Shown here: positions 11,401-19,643 of the stretch, piece after piece
How the letters are laid out: every line of letters begins with the position of its first letter
How positions within the stretch are numbered: position 1 is the stretch's first letter
Origin: Bacillus sp. CH30_1T
GTDB lineage: Bacteria > Bacillota > Bacilli > Bacillales > Bacillaceae_B
NCBI RefSeq assembly: GCF_008364765.1
Contig: NZ_VTUY01000012.1
Span: 39,407-103,406, forward strand
Direction: 5' to 3'
DNA: 64,000 nt
The notes under the pieces: model-generated
Database searches by the model: none
What the model was told of the DNA's origin: nothing
Seen by the model: only the letters and a program-made list of their open reading frames with translations
Program-made: the position numbers and the translations under genes

Positions 11401-12842
11401 AAACTTGCATCCACTTGTCTCAACAATGCTGCGACTGCAGAGACGTGAGGACCCGCCATTGATGTACCATTCCATCCACCTTCATAGTTACTTCCTGGTA
11501 CTGAAGATCGAATATTCACTCCCGGTGCGGATATTTCAGGTTTAACTTCCTCGTATGGAGAAGGACCTTGTAGTGAGAAGCTTCCAAGGTTGTCATTAAT
11601 ATCTGTTGCGCCCGTTGCAAATGACTCAGGGTAATTTGCAGGTGTAGCAATTGAACCTGGGCCACCAGGATTAAATAATGTTGTATTACCAGCAGAGAAC
11701 TCAGGGAATATTTCGGCCGCTCTCCAGGCGTTCACCATATCCCGGTACCACTCGTCAAGACCGGCACCGCCACCCCATGAGTTATTGACTACATCTGGAG
11801 CCATTTCCGGATGCGGGTTGCCCTCAGCATCCTTAGGAGCAAGAATCCATTCTCCCGCTTCTAATAAATCAACATCTGTTCCTCCATCAGCCGTGAATGC
11901 TTTTACAGCAATCCACTTTGCTCCCGGAGCCACGCCGATCTGATTGCTGCCATCAGGTTCGGAACCAACCATTGTTCCTGTTACATGCGTACCGTGTCCT
12001 TGATCATCATAAGGTGCACTTTGCCCAGCTGTTGCATCAAACCAGCTAAACTCATGATCAGGGGCATCAGGATTTTGAGGGTCATAACCTCTGTATTTTT
12101 CCTGTAAAGCAGGATGATTCCATTGAACGCCTGTATCAATCGACGCTACAACGGTTCCTGCTCCATCAATTCCCATATCCCAAACCGCCGGTGCACCAAC
12201 TCTGTCGATATTCCATTCAATGGATGCCGGACTGTTTTTTACTTCTTTTTCTGCAACGCTAGCTGAACCTTCAGCTTTTGCCGGTTGAATGAGCTGACGT
12301 GTTTCATTCGGCAAGATTTTCTCAACATCCGCAAATGTTGAAATTTTATCCATTACCTCTTTTGTGGAAGTAACGGCCATTCCGTTTACAACATAGAAGT
12401 CTTTTATTTCTTTTACTGCACCGGACTTCTTCTGTTTCGTTAAGTATTCTTTCACTTCAGCTTGAGATTCAAATGCCGTGGCACGAAGCTCGGAAACGAC
12501 CATATTTCGTTTCAGTAATTTTTTGCTGTTAGCAGTCAACTTCTGCTTTTTCGCTTTTTCAGTCGCCTTCTTAGCTACAGCCTTCGTATCAAGCTGCTCC
12601 TTAAATTTCACTAAGTATGTGACGTGCTTATCTTTCTTGAATTGATCATTTAGTTTCGATGTGATCTTTGATTGTGGACTTACCTTTGCGCTTTCGCTTG
12701 CTGAAGTGGATGGTTTTTCTTTAGCCAGAGCTGATTGTGAGGTATTCGCTGCCCCAGCATTGAATGGAAATAGTAATGGGACAAACATTACTAAGGTGAG
12801 TACGATGGATAACCATCTTGCCTTACGCTTTCTACCTGTCAT
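8493..12842 (-). CDS. bpr: Secreted serine protease, bacillopeptidase F type (S8)
   Basis: Extracellular subtilase of 1449 residues, about the length of B. subtilis Bpr, which it resembles throughout. Order: basic N-terminus and signal peptide (about 1-31, ending NAGA), I9-type propeptide (about 75-185), catalytic domain with Asp236 (SIDTGVQWNHP), His283 (GHGTHVTG), oxyanion Asn in VVNNSWGGG and Ser461 (NGTSMAGPH). A MAM/jelly-roll-like segment, carboxypeptidase-regulatory-like beta repeats (near 965) and bacterial Ig-like repeats (near 1190-1360) follow. A GGAGGG ribosome-binding site precedes the ATG. In B. subtilis bpr lies elsewhere, beside ftsZ, so this location is unusual. Confidence 0.95.
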   Translation of the reverse strand: MTGRKRKARWLSIVLTLVMFVPLLFPFNAGAANTSQSALAKEKPSTSASESAKVSPQSKITSKLNDQFKKDKHVTYLVKFKEQLDTKAVAKKATEKAKKQKLTANSKKLLKRNMVVSELRATAFESQAEVKEYLTKQKKSGAVKEIKDFYVVNGMAVTSTKEVMDKISTFADVEKILPNETRQLIQPAKAEGSASVAEKEVKNSPASIEWNIDRVGAPAVWDMGIDGAGTVVASIDTGVQWNHPALQEKYRGYDPQNPDAPDHEFSWFDATAGQSAPYDDQGHGTHVTGTMVGSEPDGSNQIGVAPGAKWIAVKAFTADGGTDVDLLEAGEWILAPKDAEGNPHPEMAPDVVNNSWGGGAGLDEWYRDMVNAWRAAEIFPEFSAGNTTLFNPGGPGSIATPANYPESFATGATDINDNLGSFSLQGPSPYEEVKPEISAPGVNIRSSVPGSNYEGGWNGTSMAGPHVSAVAALLRQVDASLTVDEMEEILMSTAVPLTDGTFPETPNNGYGHGLVNAFDAVSSVMSGIGKVEGQVSKEGDDTEAPVINHEAPGEAFEGMNLPLQAEASDNVSVTNVSLHYQNQDGAWESVEATRSAGDYTSGTYEATIPGEALTGESVTYKWLAVDFGGNEVETDTYSVTLLPGVTVGYEQDFESSPSGWNSYGPGNSWEWGVPVNGPGAATSGEKVYATSLDGTYDNSANMSLQMPPIDLPEGDSFLQFKQWYELESNYDYGHVFVSTDGEEWTQALRVNGNTDGWIDGEVDLSQYAGQRIYIAFNVTSDGSVVKQGWYVDDVKLSGESILPAKKMNLGLKSKDEKSSSVSKKPSVNPNKIKMAKHVSKETPVEGNVPGPVLLPLQAEVSILESGRSVYTNPADGSYEINHAAGEFTLQASTYGFRSETQSVTIEADQTSNANFTLEEIPQGNIKGTVTNEISGEPVEGATVFLLEDAVVEPVETNENGEYELEAYEGEYTIKVVAPYYYSKETTVTVEGGEVTNADVSLEPFIGYPGEIGYDDGTAENARAFYDAGNGWAVKMSLEEGNETALVTGGLFRFWDTEWPVPGGTEFQVAVYDASGPDGAPGKKVAGPFDGTALRNGEWTHVDLSQHGIMVDGDFYMVYIQSAPNPNAPGLGTDEDGEYAAKSWQLVGGAWSQAPEEEGNYMIRATVNYEVTSPVITSPKDGSFTNKDSVTVEGTSAPTTTVHLFNGDDEVATAETMEDGTFSADVSLHEGENSITAKAATEQGMTGPSEPVSINLDQVKPELAITSPKEGMKTNREAITVEGTIVDENLAWVKVNGEKASVSDGQFSHRLLLNEGENVIQVVAKDKAGNKKKQRVTVFAKFGDIAVENLLPAEDKELKKGESVKIEFDSEPGLDATFVIQMPLTNARSQVTNANELPMMETSEGHYVGYYTATSNVKAPGALIEVKISDDYGNVTTKRAEGKLYINTKK

Positions 12843-13310
12843 CTAATTCCCTCCCAGTAATTTTAGATTCCGTCAGTAAACCCGACACCTCCCTGAATCA
12901 CTACTTGGTAAAAAGTAGGTGTTAACCCAAAGATAACCAAGTGTTGATGTAAAATGTTGTAAGTTTATGTCGGATTAAATCTGAATATTCGGAAATTAAT
13001 AGAAAAGTCACCCTCTCTCATATTTCATGCATGCATATAGTCACACAGATAATATAACTACAGGAATATTTTGGATTACAATGCACATCTCATAGGTTAA
13101 AAGGATGAAGTACCCCTACTATTTTAGATTAAGTAGGAAATAAATGAGAGAGAAGACATAGGAGGGAATTTGATCTTGAATGCACTCGGAAAACTACCTA
13201 TACATAGTAAAAATTTCATTGTCAGGATATTCTTCCAGTTATAATTTTCCTTTATTTCCTGAATCCTTGGGCTTGCGATTTATTTTTTATAATCCTTTCT
13301 ATCCATAAGC
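12843..13310. other. Intergenic region upstream of bpr
   Basis: About 470 nt separate the bpr start from the bkd terminator. A 7-bp inverted repeat, ACTTGGT (12903-12909) and ACCAAGT (12936-12942), lies 60-100 nt upstream of bpr and could be an operator. A 22-codon plus-strand frame with TTG start at 13176-13244 follows a good AGGAGGG site but resembles nothing I know. No other feature is supported. Confidence 0.35.
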
Positions 13311-13350
13311 AAAAAAAAACAAGGACTAACCACCCAGGGTCAGTCCTTGT
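13311..13350 (-). terminator. Terminator of the bkd operon
   Basis: A 13-bp stem (13319-13331 with 13338-13350, one G-T pair) lies directly after the bkdB stop. On the minus strand nine consecutive T follow. Canonical and strong. Confidence 0.92.
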
Positions 13351-13355
13351 CACAA

Positions 13356-14675
13356 TTAATATACAGATGTATTTTCTTTTGATGTATTTTCTAAGATTTC
13401 TTTCACCCGCTGCAGGAATCTTCCGCATACCAATCCGTCAAGTACACGGTGATCAAGTGACATACACAGATTCACCATGTCACGTACTGCGATCATTCCG
13501 TTGTTCATGACAACTGGACGCTTCACAATCGATTCCACTTGAAGAATCGCTGCTTGAGGATAATTAATGATCCCCATCGATTGTACTGAACCAAATGACC
13601 CGGTGTTGTTAACCGTAAATGTGCCTCCCTGCATATCTTGAGAAGTTAATTTACCGCTGCGGACTTTTCCGGCAAGTTCAGTAATTTCTCTTGCAATTCC
13701 TTTGATCGTCTTTTCGTCTGCATTCTTGATCACAGGCACATATAGTGCATCATCTGTGGCCACTGCAATCGAAAGATTGATGTCTTTCTTTTGAACAATC
13801 TTGTCCCCTGCCCACATAGAGTTGATTTGCGGATACTCTTTAAGGGCTTGCGCTACAGCCTTCACAAAGAATGCGAAGAATGTCAGATTAAAACCTTCAC
13901 GCTGCTTGAATTCCGTTTTTAGTGAGTTTCTGTAATCAACTAGGTTTGTAACATCCACTTCCATCATCGTCCATGCGTGAGGAGCTTCATGCTTGCTGCG
14001 AACCATGTTGGATGCGATGGCTTTACGAATTCCCGAAACAGGGATTTCAATATCACCAGGTATAACAGGAACGTTCGCAGCAGGTGCGGATTGCTTGGCC
14101 GGTTGTTGAACTGCTTTCTCTTTCACTGGCGCTTGCTGAGGAGCCTGATCTTCAGCCTTAGGCGCCGGAGCCTCTCCTGCTTTAGGAATATTACCTGACT
14201 CAATGACCTTCTTTAGATCTTTACGAGTGATACGTCCGCCGTTTCCAGTGCCTTCCACTTGATTCAGATCAATATCATGCTCTTGAGATAGCTTTAATAC
14301 TGCAGGAGAATATCTTGCTTTATTCCCACTATCTTTACTTGGAGCCTTCGTTTTAGTTGCTGTTTGAGGTGTTTCATCCACTTCTTCCTTAGGCTCTTCT
14401 TTCGGAGTTTGTTCAACAGGTGCAGAACCTTCACCTTCCACTTCAATCGAACAAATGATTTCTCCGACTTCAAGAGTGTCTCCTTCGTCAGCAATTAAAT
14501 CTTTAATGGTACCCGTAAAGGATGATGGTACCTCTGCATTTACTTTATCCGTTTGTACTTCCGCAATCGGATCATATTTATTGACGGTATCACCAGGTGA
14601 AACCAACCATTTACTTATTGTGCCTTCTGTAACACTTTCCCCTAGCTGAGGCATTTTCATATTTTCAATACCCAA
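13356..14675 (-). CDS. bkdB: Branched-chain alpha-keto acid dehydrogenase E2 (lipoyl acyltransferase)
   Basis: Core acyltransferase of the branched-chain keto-acid dehydrogenase complex, 439 residues. It transfers isobutyryl, isovaleryl and 2-methylbutyryl groups to CoA. An N-terminal lipoyl domain has the lipoylated lysine in QTDKVNAE near residue 44. A flexible Pro/Ala/Glu/Lys linker, an E1/E3-binding domain (YSPAVLKLSQEHDIDL near 122) and a C-terminal catalytic domain with DHRVLDG near 412 follow. It is last in the operon, 45 nt after bkdAB. The products seed iso/anteiso fatty acids and feed acyl-CoA degradation. Confidence 0.95.
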   Translation of the reverse strand: MGIENMKMPQLGESVTEGTISKWLVSPGDTVNKYDPIAEVQTDKVNAEVPSSFTGTIKDLIADEGDTLEVGEIICSIEVEGEGSAPVEQTPKEEPKEEVDETPQTATKTKAPSKDSGNKARYSPAVLKLSQEHDIDLNQVEGTGNGGRITRKDLKKVIESGNIPKAGEAPAPKAEDQAPQQAPVKEKAVQQPAKQSAPAANVPVIPGDIEIPVSGIRKAIASNMVRSKHEAPHAWTMMEVDVTNLVDYRNSLKTEFKQREGFNLTFFAFFVKAVAQALKEYPQINSMWAGDKIVQKKDINLSIAVATDDALYVPVIKNADEKTIKGIAREITELAGKVRSGKLTSQDMQGGTFTVNNTGSFGSVQSMGIINYPQAAILQVESIVKRPVVMNNGMIAVRDMVNLCMSLDHRVLDGLVCGRFLQRVKEILENTSKENTSVY

Positions 14676-14720
14676 TGAGGAACCCTCCTTACTGTTGAGT
14701 TTAATTGGTATTTATTCTGA

Positions 14721-15704
14721 TTAAAATTCTGCAAGTTCACGCATTGCTTTTTCTACTTTGTCCGGGTTAATCATAAAGTATTTTTCCATTGTTGGTGCAT
14801 ACGGCATTGAAGGAACATCAGGACCAGCAAGGCGTTTGATTGGAGCATCGAGCTCGAATAAACAATTTTCAGCGATAATCGCAGAAACCTCACCCATGAT
14901 GCTTCCTTCTTTATTGTCTTCTGTCACGAGCAGAACTTTACCTGTTTTAGAAGCTGCTTCAATGATCGCTTCTTTATCTAATGGATAGATTGTACGTAAA
15001 TCGAGGATGTGCGCCTCAATTCCGTCTTGGGCAAGCTTTTCTGCTGCTTGAAGAGCAAAGTGAACACATAAGCCGTAGGTGATAACTGTGATGTCTTCCC
15101 CTTCACGCTTCACGTCTGCTTTTCCGATTGGAAGAGTATAATCATCCTCAGGTACTTCACCTTTAATTAGACGGTAAGCACGTTTGTGTTCGAAGAATAA
15201 TACTGGATCTTCGTCACGGATCGCCGCTTTCAGCAAGCCTTTCACATCATAAGGAGTAGAAGGCATCACTATCTTCAATCCTGGCTGATTAGCGAAAACG
15301 GCCTCAACGGATTGAGAGTGATAAAGTGCTCCGTGGACTCCACCGCCGTATGGAGCACGAATAACCATCGGACAGCTCCAATCATTATTCGAGCGATAAC
15401 GAATACGTGATGCTTCAGAAATGATTTGGTTCACAGCAGGCATGATAAAATCAGCGAACTGCATTTCTGCAATCGGTCTCATACCATACATGGCAGCTCC
15501 GATTCCAACTCCGGCAATAGCTGATTCTGCAAGTGGTGTATCGATGACACGGTCTTCTCCAAATTGATCATATAATCCGTGAGTCGCTTTGAATACTCCA
15601 CCTTTTTTCCCTACGTCTTCTCCAAGAACGAATACTTTCTCATCACGTTCCATTTCTTCTCTAATGGCCATTGTTACGGCATCAATATATGAAATTACTG
15701 GCAT
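14721..15704 (-). CDS. bkdAB: Branched-chain keto acid dehydrogenase E1 beta
   Basis: Beta subunit of the thiamine-diphosphate-dependent E1 heterotetramer that decarboxylates branched 2-oxo acids, 327 residues. Features include LGEDVGKKGGVFKATHGL near residue 27, the pyrimidine-domain glutamate in DTPLAESAIAGVGIG near 60, and a C-terminal transketolase domain. It is 14 nt after bkdAA and 45 nt before bkdB, clearly co-transcribed. Confidence 0.95.
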   Translation of the reverse strand: MPVISYIDAVTMAIREEMERDEKVFVLGEDVGKKGGVFKATHGLYDQFGEDRVIDTPLAESAIAGVGIGAAMYGMRPIAEMQFADFIMPAVNQIISEASRIRYRSNNDWSCPMVIRAPYGGGVHGALYHSQSVEAVFANQPGLKIVMPSTPYDVKGLLKAAIRDEDPVLFFEHKRAYRLIKGEVPEDDYTLPIGKADVKREGEDITVITYGLCVHFALQAAEKLAQDGIEAHILDLRTIYPLDKEAIIEAASKTGKVLLVTEDNKEGSIMGEVSAIIAENCLFELDAPIKRLAGPDVPSMPYAPTMEKYFMINPDKVEKAMRELAEF

Positions 15705-15718
15705 GATTGAATTCCCCC

Positions 15719-16717
15719 TTACTTCTCTTCTGCATAAACATACTTCATCGCTGATTCTGCTTCAGCATATGGAGCGTTTTCTGCATAATCCGTTGCTTCG
15801 TTCACGAGCTTCATAATGCGATCATTGATTTCTTTCTCAATGTCATCGTTCATAACGCCTGTCTCTTTCAGGTAAGCACCAAACGTGATGATTGGATCGT
15901 TTGTTTTCGCTTTTGCCACTTCGTCCGGAGAGCGATAGCTTCGATCGTCATCATCAGAAGAGTGAGGAGTTAAACGATAAGAAACTGTTTCAACAAGGGT
16001 TGGACCTTCCCCACGACGGCCACGATCCGCTGCTTCTTTGACCGCTTTATATACTTCGATTGGGTCATTTCCGTCAACCGTGATTCCAGGCATTCCATAT
16101 CCAATGGCACGATCGGACACTTTCTCACAAGCTAATTGTTTTTCAATCGGAACCGAAATCGCATATTTATTGTTTTCACACATAAAAATTACAGGAAGTT
16201 TATGTACACCTGCAAAGTTTGCGCCTTCGTGGAAATCTCCTTGGTTGGAAGACCCTTCACCGAACGTCACAAACGTCACAACATCCTTCTTCTCCATTTT
16301 GCCTGCAAGAGCGATACCAACAGCATGTGGCACTTGAGTGGTTACAGGAGATGAACCCGTTACGATATTATTTTTCTTTTGACCAAAGTGACCAGGCATT
16401 TGACGTCCACCTGAGTTTGGATCTTCTGCTTTTGCAAAACCTGATAGCATTAATTCCTGGGCTGTCATCCCGAATGTTAATACAACACCCATGTCACGAT
16501 AGTACGGAAGTACATAATCTTTTTCACGGTCTAAAGCAAATGCAGCACCAACTTGAGCTGCTTCTTGACCTTGACATGAAATAACAAATGGAATTTTACC
16601 CGAACGGTTCAGTAACCACATGCGCTCATCGATTTTTCTGGCAAGCAGCATGGTTTCATACATTTCTAATACTTTCTCATTGGAAAGTCCTAACTCTTCA
16701 TGACGATTCTTTGCCAT
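15719..16717 (-). CDS. bkdAA: Branched-chain keto acid dehydrogenase E1 alpha
   Basis: Alpha subunit of E1, 332 residues. It carries the thiamine-diphosphate-binding region starting GEGSSNQGDFHEGANFA near 154 with the second motif ENNKYAISVP near 183, and the SYRLTPHSSDDD segment near 244 that is typical of BCKDH. The ATG has a strong AGGAGG site. Upstream, between it and lpdV, lie a perfect small hairpin and one dispersed repeat, so expression of the E1/E2 part of the operon may differ from that of lpdV. Confidence 0.95.
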   Translation of the reverse strand: MAKNRHEELGLSNEKVLEMYETMLLARKIDERMWLLNRSGKIPFVISCQGQEAAQVGAAFALDREKDYVLPYYRDMGVVLTFGMTAQELMLSGFAKAEDPNSGGRQMPGHFGQKKNNIVTGSSPVTTQVPHAVGIALAGKMEKKDVVTFVTFGEGSSNQGDFHEGANFAGVHKLPVIFMCENNKYAISVPIEKQLACEKVSDRAIGYGMPGITVDGNDPIEVYKAVKEAADRGRRGEGPTLVETVSYRLTPHSSDDDDRSYRSPDEVAKAKTNDPIITFGAYLKETGVMNDDIEKEINDRIMKLVNEATDYAENAPYAEAESAMKYVYAEEK

Positions 16718-16750
16718 TTTATTTACCTCCTACACAATCTAATGGTTGGA

Positions 16751-16773
16751 AAGGTAGAGATAATCTCTACCTT
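16751..16773 (-). other. Perfect hairpin upstream of bkdAA
   Basis: AAGGTAGAGA (16751-16760) and TCTCTACCTT (16764-16773) form a perfect 10-bp stem with a 3-nt loop, 34 nt before the bkdAA start. The T-rich side (ATATTTTTTT) lies on the plus strand, so for the operon it is more likely a 5'-end stabiliser or processing site than a terminator. Confidence 0.5.
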
Positions 16774-16823
16774 ATAATATTTTTTTGTTGAATACATCCA
16801 AAAAGCCACCTACGCTATTCTAT

Positions 16824-16944
16824 TTGTCCAGCTGCGCCTCCTTGTCCCTCGAGGTCACAATGGATAAATCCCATAAGGCAAAGTACGCCTTTTGGGATTT
16901 CCCCATTGTGCTTGTCGGGCCAGAACAGTCGGCTTCGCTCTTCT
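16824..16944 (-). repeat. Dispersed ~120-bp structured repeat, copy A
   Basis: Single copy of the family also found at 30.56-30.85 and 39.12-39.39 kb. Read on the minus strand it begins AGAAGAGCGAAGCCG, has the inner hairpin AAATCCC...GGCGTACTTTGCC...GGGATTT, then GACCTCGAGG, and ends AGCTGGACAA. Relative to the window it is inverted with respect to the other copies. It starts at the lpdV stop codon itself and lies inside the bkd operon. Confidence 0.85.
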
Positions 16945-18367
16945 ATGAATGAATCGCTTTTCCATCTACTGCAAGTGCGGCTTCTCCGATCGCTTCTGAC
17001 AGGGATGGATGAGGGTGGATTGTGTGTGCGATTTCCCATGGGGTTGCGTCCAATACTTTAGCAAGTCCCGCTTCTGAAATCATGTCCGTTACATGCGGAC
17101 CAATCATGTGCACGCCCAGAATATCATCGGTATCTTTGTCTGCAATGATCTTGACGAACCCATCGGATTCACCATAAACAAGTGCTTTCCCGATTGCTCT
17201 GAAACTGAATTTTCCGGTCTTCAGGTTATATCCCTTTTCTTTCGCTTCCTGCTCCGTGATCCCTACGCTTGCAATTTCAGGATTACTGTAGATGCATTTT
17301 GAAATTAGGGAATAGTCAATCGGATGAGGTTTCTCATTCGCCATATGTTCCACTGCTGTGATTCCTTCGTGAGAAGCAACATGAGCTAATTGAAGTCCAC
17401 CGATGACATCCCCGATCGCGTAAATATGAGATTCCTTTGTTTGGAAGAAGTCATTCACTTCAATAAAGCCTTTTTCCACTTTAATATCTGTGTTCTCTAA
17501 GCCTATGCCTTCAACGTTGGCTTGTCTACCTACAGATACAAGGATCTTATCTGCTGTAAAGGCTTTTTCTTCTCCTTTATGCTCAGCTTTAATGGTAACC
17601 TCTCCGTCCCCTTTTTCTAAAGACTCAGGAAGTACCTTTGCACTCGTCACGACTTTGACGCCTTTTTTCTTCATTAAGCGCTGCATTTCTTTAGAAATCT
17701 CATGGTCTTCGGTTGGTACGATTTTATCAGAGTATTCCACCACGGTTACCTCTACATCAAAGTCAGACAGCATGGAAGCCCACTCAATACCGATGACCCC
17801 TCCTCCAACGATGATGATCGATTTTGGAAGAGCTTCAAGTGAAAGCGCTTCATCTGAGGATAATACGTATTCTCCATCAATATCAAGTCCCGGTAATGAA
17901 CGAGGTCTGGAACCTGTTGCAACGATCACATTTTTAGGGATCAACATAGCATTATCTTCCCCATTGTTCATTTCAACAGAAATCGTCCCAGGCATCGGAG
18001 AGAAAATAGAAGGTCCTAAGATACGTCCAAGTCCTTCAAAGACATCAATCTTGCCTTGTTTCATCAAGTGTTGAACTCCTTTGTGAAGCTGTTCAACGAT
18101 CCCGTCTTTTCTAGATTGAACTTTTGTGAAATCTAATTCTACTCCATTGATTTTCACACCAAAGTCTTCACTGTGTTTAGCTGTAGCATATACTTCAGCA
18201 CTGCGAAGAAGAGCTTTACTAGGTATACATCCTTTGTGTAAGCATGTCCCCCCAAGTTTTCCCTTTTCAACGATTGCTGTTTTTAATCCAAGTTGAGAAG
18301 CACGAATGGCGGCTACATAGCCACCTGTGCCTCCCCCTAGAATGACTAAATCATATTCTTCTGCCAA
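16943..18367 (-). CDS. lpdV: Dihydrolipoamide dehydrogenase (E3) of the BCKDH complex
   Basis: FAD-dependent oxidoreductase that reoxidises the E2 lipoyl group with NAD+, 474 residues. The FAD fingerprint GGGTGGYVAAIRASQ is near residue 11, the redox disulfide GGTCLHKGCIPSK near 39, the NAD-binding GGGVIGIEWASM near 187, and the C-terminal catalytic HPHPSLSEAIGE near 452. Its TAG stop coincides with the edge of a dispersed repeat, which suggests that the repeat inserted exactly at or just after the stop. It follows buk by 19 nt. Confidence 0.95.
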   Translation of the reverse strand: MAEEYDLVILGGGTGGYVAAIRASQLGLKTAIVEKGKLGGTCLHKGCIPSKALLRSAEVYATAKHSEDFGVKINGVELDFTKVQSRKDGIVEQLHKGVQHLMKQGKIDVFEGLGRILGPSIFSPMPGTISVEMNNGEDNAMLIPKNVIVATGSRPRSLPGLDIDGEYVLSSDEALSLEALPKSIIIVGGGVIGIEWASMLSDFDVEVTVVEYSDKIVPTEDHEISKEMQRLMKKKGVKVVTSAKVLPESLEKGDGEVTIKAEHKGEEKAFTADKILVSVGRQANVEGIGLENTDIKVEKGFIEVNDFFQTKESHIYAIGDVIGGLQLAHVASHEGITAVEHMANEKPHPIDYSLISKCIYSNPEIASVGITEQEAKEKGYNLKTGKFSFRAIGKALVYGESDGFVKIIADKDTDDILGVHMIGPHVTDMISEAGLAKVLDATPWEIAHTIHPHPSLSEAIGEAALAVDGKAIHS

Positions 18368-18386
18368 TCTTGAGTCCTCCTTGCTC

Positions 18387-19508
18387 TTATACTCTTGCTT
18401 CTTCTTTTACATTTCCAGGGTACACCTTATAGTCTTCTTCACTTCGTAAGACCCTTAATGCCCCTTCCGCAAGAGCTTGCAGTTCATTTTCTCCTGGTTG
18501 AATCACGACATCTGCTATCCAATTGATTCGATTGCTTATCGCTTTTACAAACTCTTTACCGTAAGCAAGACCACCAGTTAACACAATGGCGTCTACTTTA
18601 CCATAAAGGACGGCACTTGCAGATCCGATCTCTTTCGCAATTTGATACGCCATCGCATCGTACACGGCTTTGGCATTTTCATCGCCATTTTCGATCATCT
18701 TCTCTACTTTTACCGCATCGTTTGTTCCAAGATAACCGACTAAGCCACCTTGACCAACGAGTTTCTTCATGATTTCATCACGGTAATAATCACCTGAGAA
18801 GCATAGGTCAACTAAATCACCCGCTGGTACAGTACCTGCTCTTTCAGGACTGAATGGGCCATCGCCATGCAAACCATTATTTACATCCACCACTTTCCCA
18901 TTGCGGTGGGCACCTACGGTAATACCACCACCCATATGAGTGATGATCAGGTTTAGGTCCTCATATTTCTTTCCGAGTTCCTTTGCGACTCTTCTTGCTA
19001 CCGCTTTCTGATTTAAAGCATGGAAAATACTCTTTCTTTCAATGAGTGAAAATCCTGAAACCCGGGCAAGCGATTGTAGCTCGTCCACTACAACAGGGTC
19101 GACAATATAAGATGGAATGTTTAATCCGGAGGCAATTTCAAACGCTAAAATCCCACCAAGGTTTGAAGCATGCTGACCTGAGAAACCTTCTTTAAGGTCC
19201 TTCAGCATATCATCATTCACTAAGTAAGTACCGCCTTCAATAGGTCTAAGAAGGCCCCCACGGCCACAAACAGCACTTAGTTTTGAAATGTTGATCCCTT
19301 CTTCATCTAACGTTTGAAGAATGGTATCCTTTCTGAATTCATACTGATCGATAATAGTTGGAAATTCATTAATCTTTTCTGTATCATGACGAATCGTCTT
19401 TTCAAAGATAGATCGATCATCATCGAAAACACCAATTTTGGTTGATGTCGATCCAGGGTTAATGACTAATATTCGATGTTTGTTTTCTTGCACTGTTGTT
19501 ACCTCCAT
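18387..19508 (-). CDS. buk: Butyrate kinase
   Basis: Acetokinase-family enzyme converting butyryl or branched acyl phosphate and ADP to acid and ATP, 373 residues. The N-terminal phosphate-binding segment [11 protein letters not shown] is near 16 and the glycine-rich [11 protein letters not shown] near 205. With Ptb it converts branched acyl-CoA to free acid with ATP gain. A 12-bp hairpin separates it from bcd upstream, and lpdV follows closely. Confidence 0.94.
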   Translation of the reverse strand: MEVTTVQENKHRILVINPGSTSTKIGVFDDDRSIFEKTIRHDTEKINEFPTIIDQYEFRKDTILQTLDEEGINISKLSAVCGRGGLLRPIEGGTYLVNDDMLKDLKEGFSGQHASNLGGILAFEIASGLNIPSYIVDPVVVDELQSLARVSGFSLIERKSIFHALNQKAVARRVAKELGKKYEDLNLIITHMGGGITVGAHRNGKVVDVNNGLHGDGPFSPERAGTVPAGDLVDLCFSGDYYRDEIMKKLVGQGGLVGYLGTNDAVKVEKMIENGDENAKAVYDAMAYQIAKEIGSASAVLYGKVDAIVLTGGLAYGKEFVKAISNRINWIADVVIQPGENELQALAEGALRVLRSEEDYKVYPGNVKEEARV

Positions 19509-19600
19509 TTGGGCAGCTATATTGTATTGTTTGCACGTAGAATTTTCCCCCTATGATAGATAACCCCTTAATCTGTTTGATGTTCGTATTAACAGGGAAG

Positions 19601-19633
19601 AAACGCTCTACTCTTGTTAGAAGTAAAGCGTTT
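19601..19633 (-). terminator. Intercistronic hairpin between bcd and buk
   Basis: Arms 19601-19612 and 19622-19633 form a 12-bp stem with one wobble and a 9-nt loop, between the bcd stop and the buk start. On the minus strand the following run (TTTCTTCC) is only partly T. I read it as a leaky terminator reducing downstream expression, or as protection of the bcd 3' end. Confidence 0.55.
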
Positions 19634-19643
19634 TTTCTTCTAA

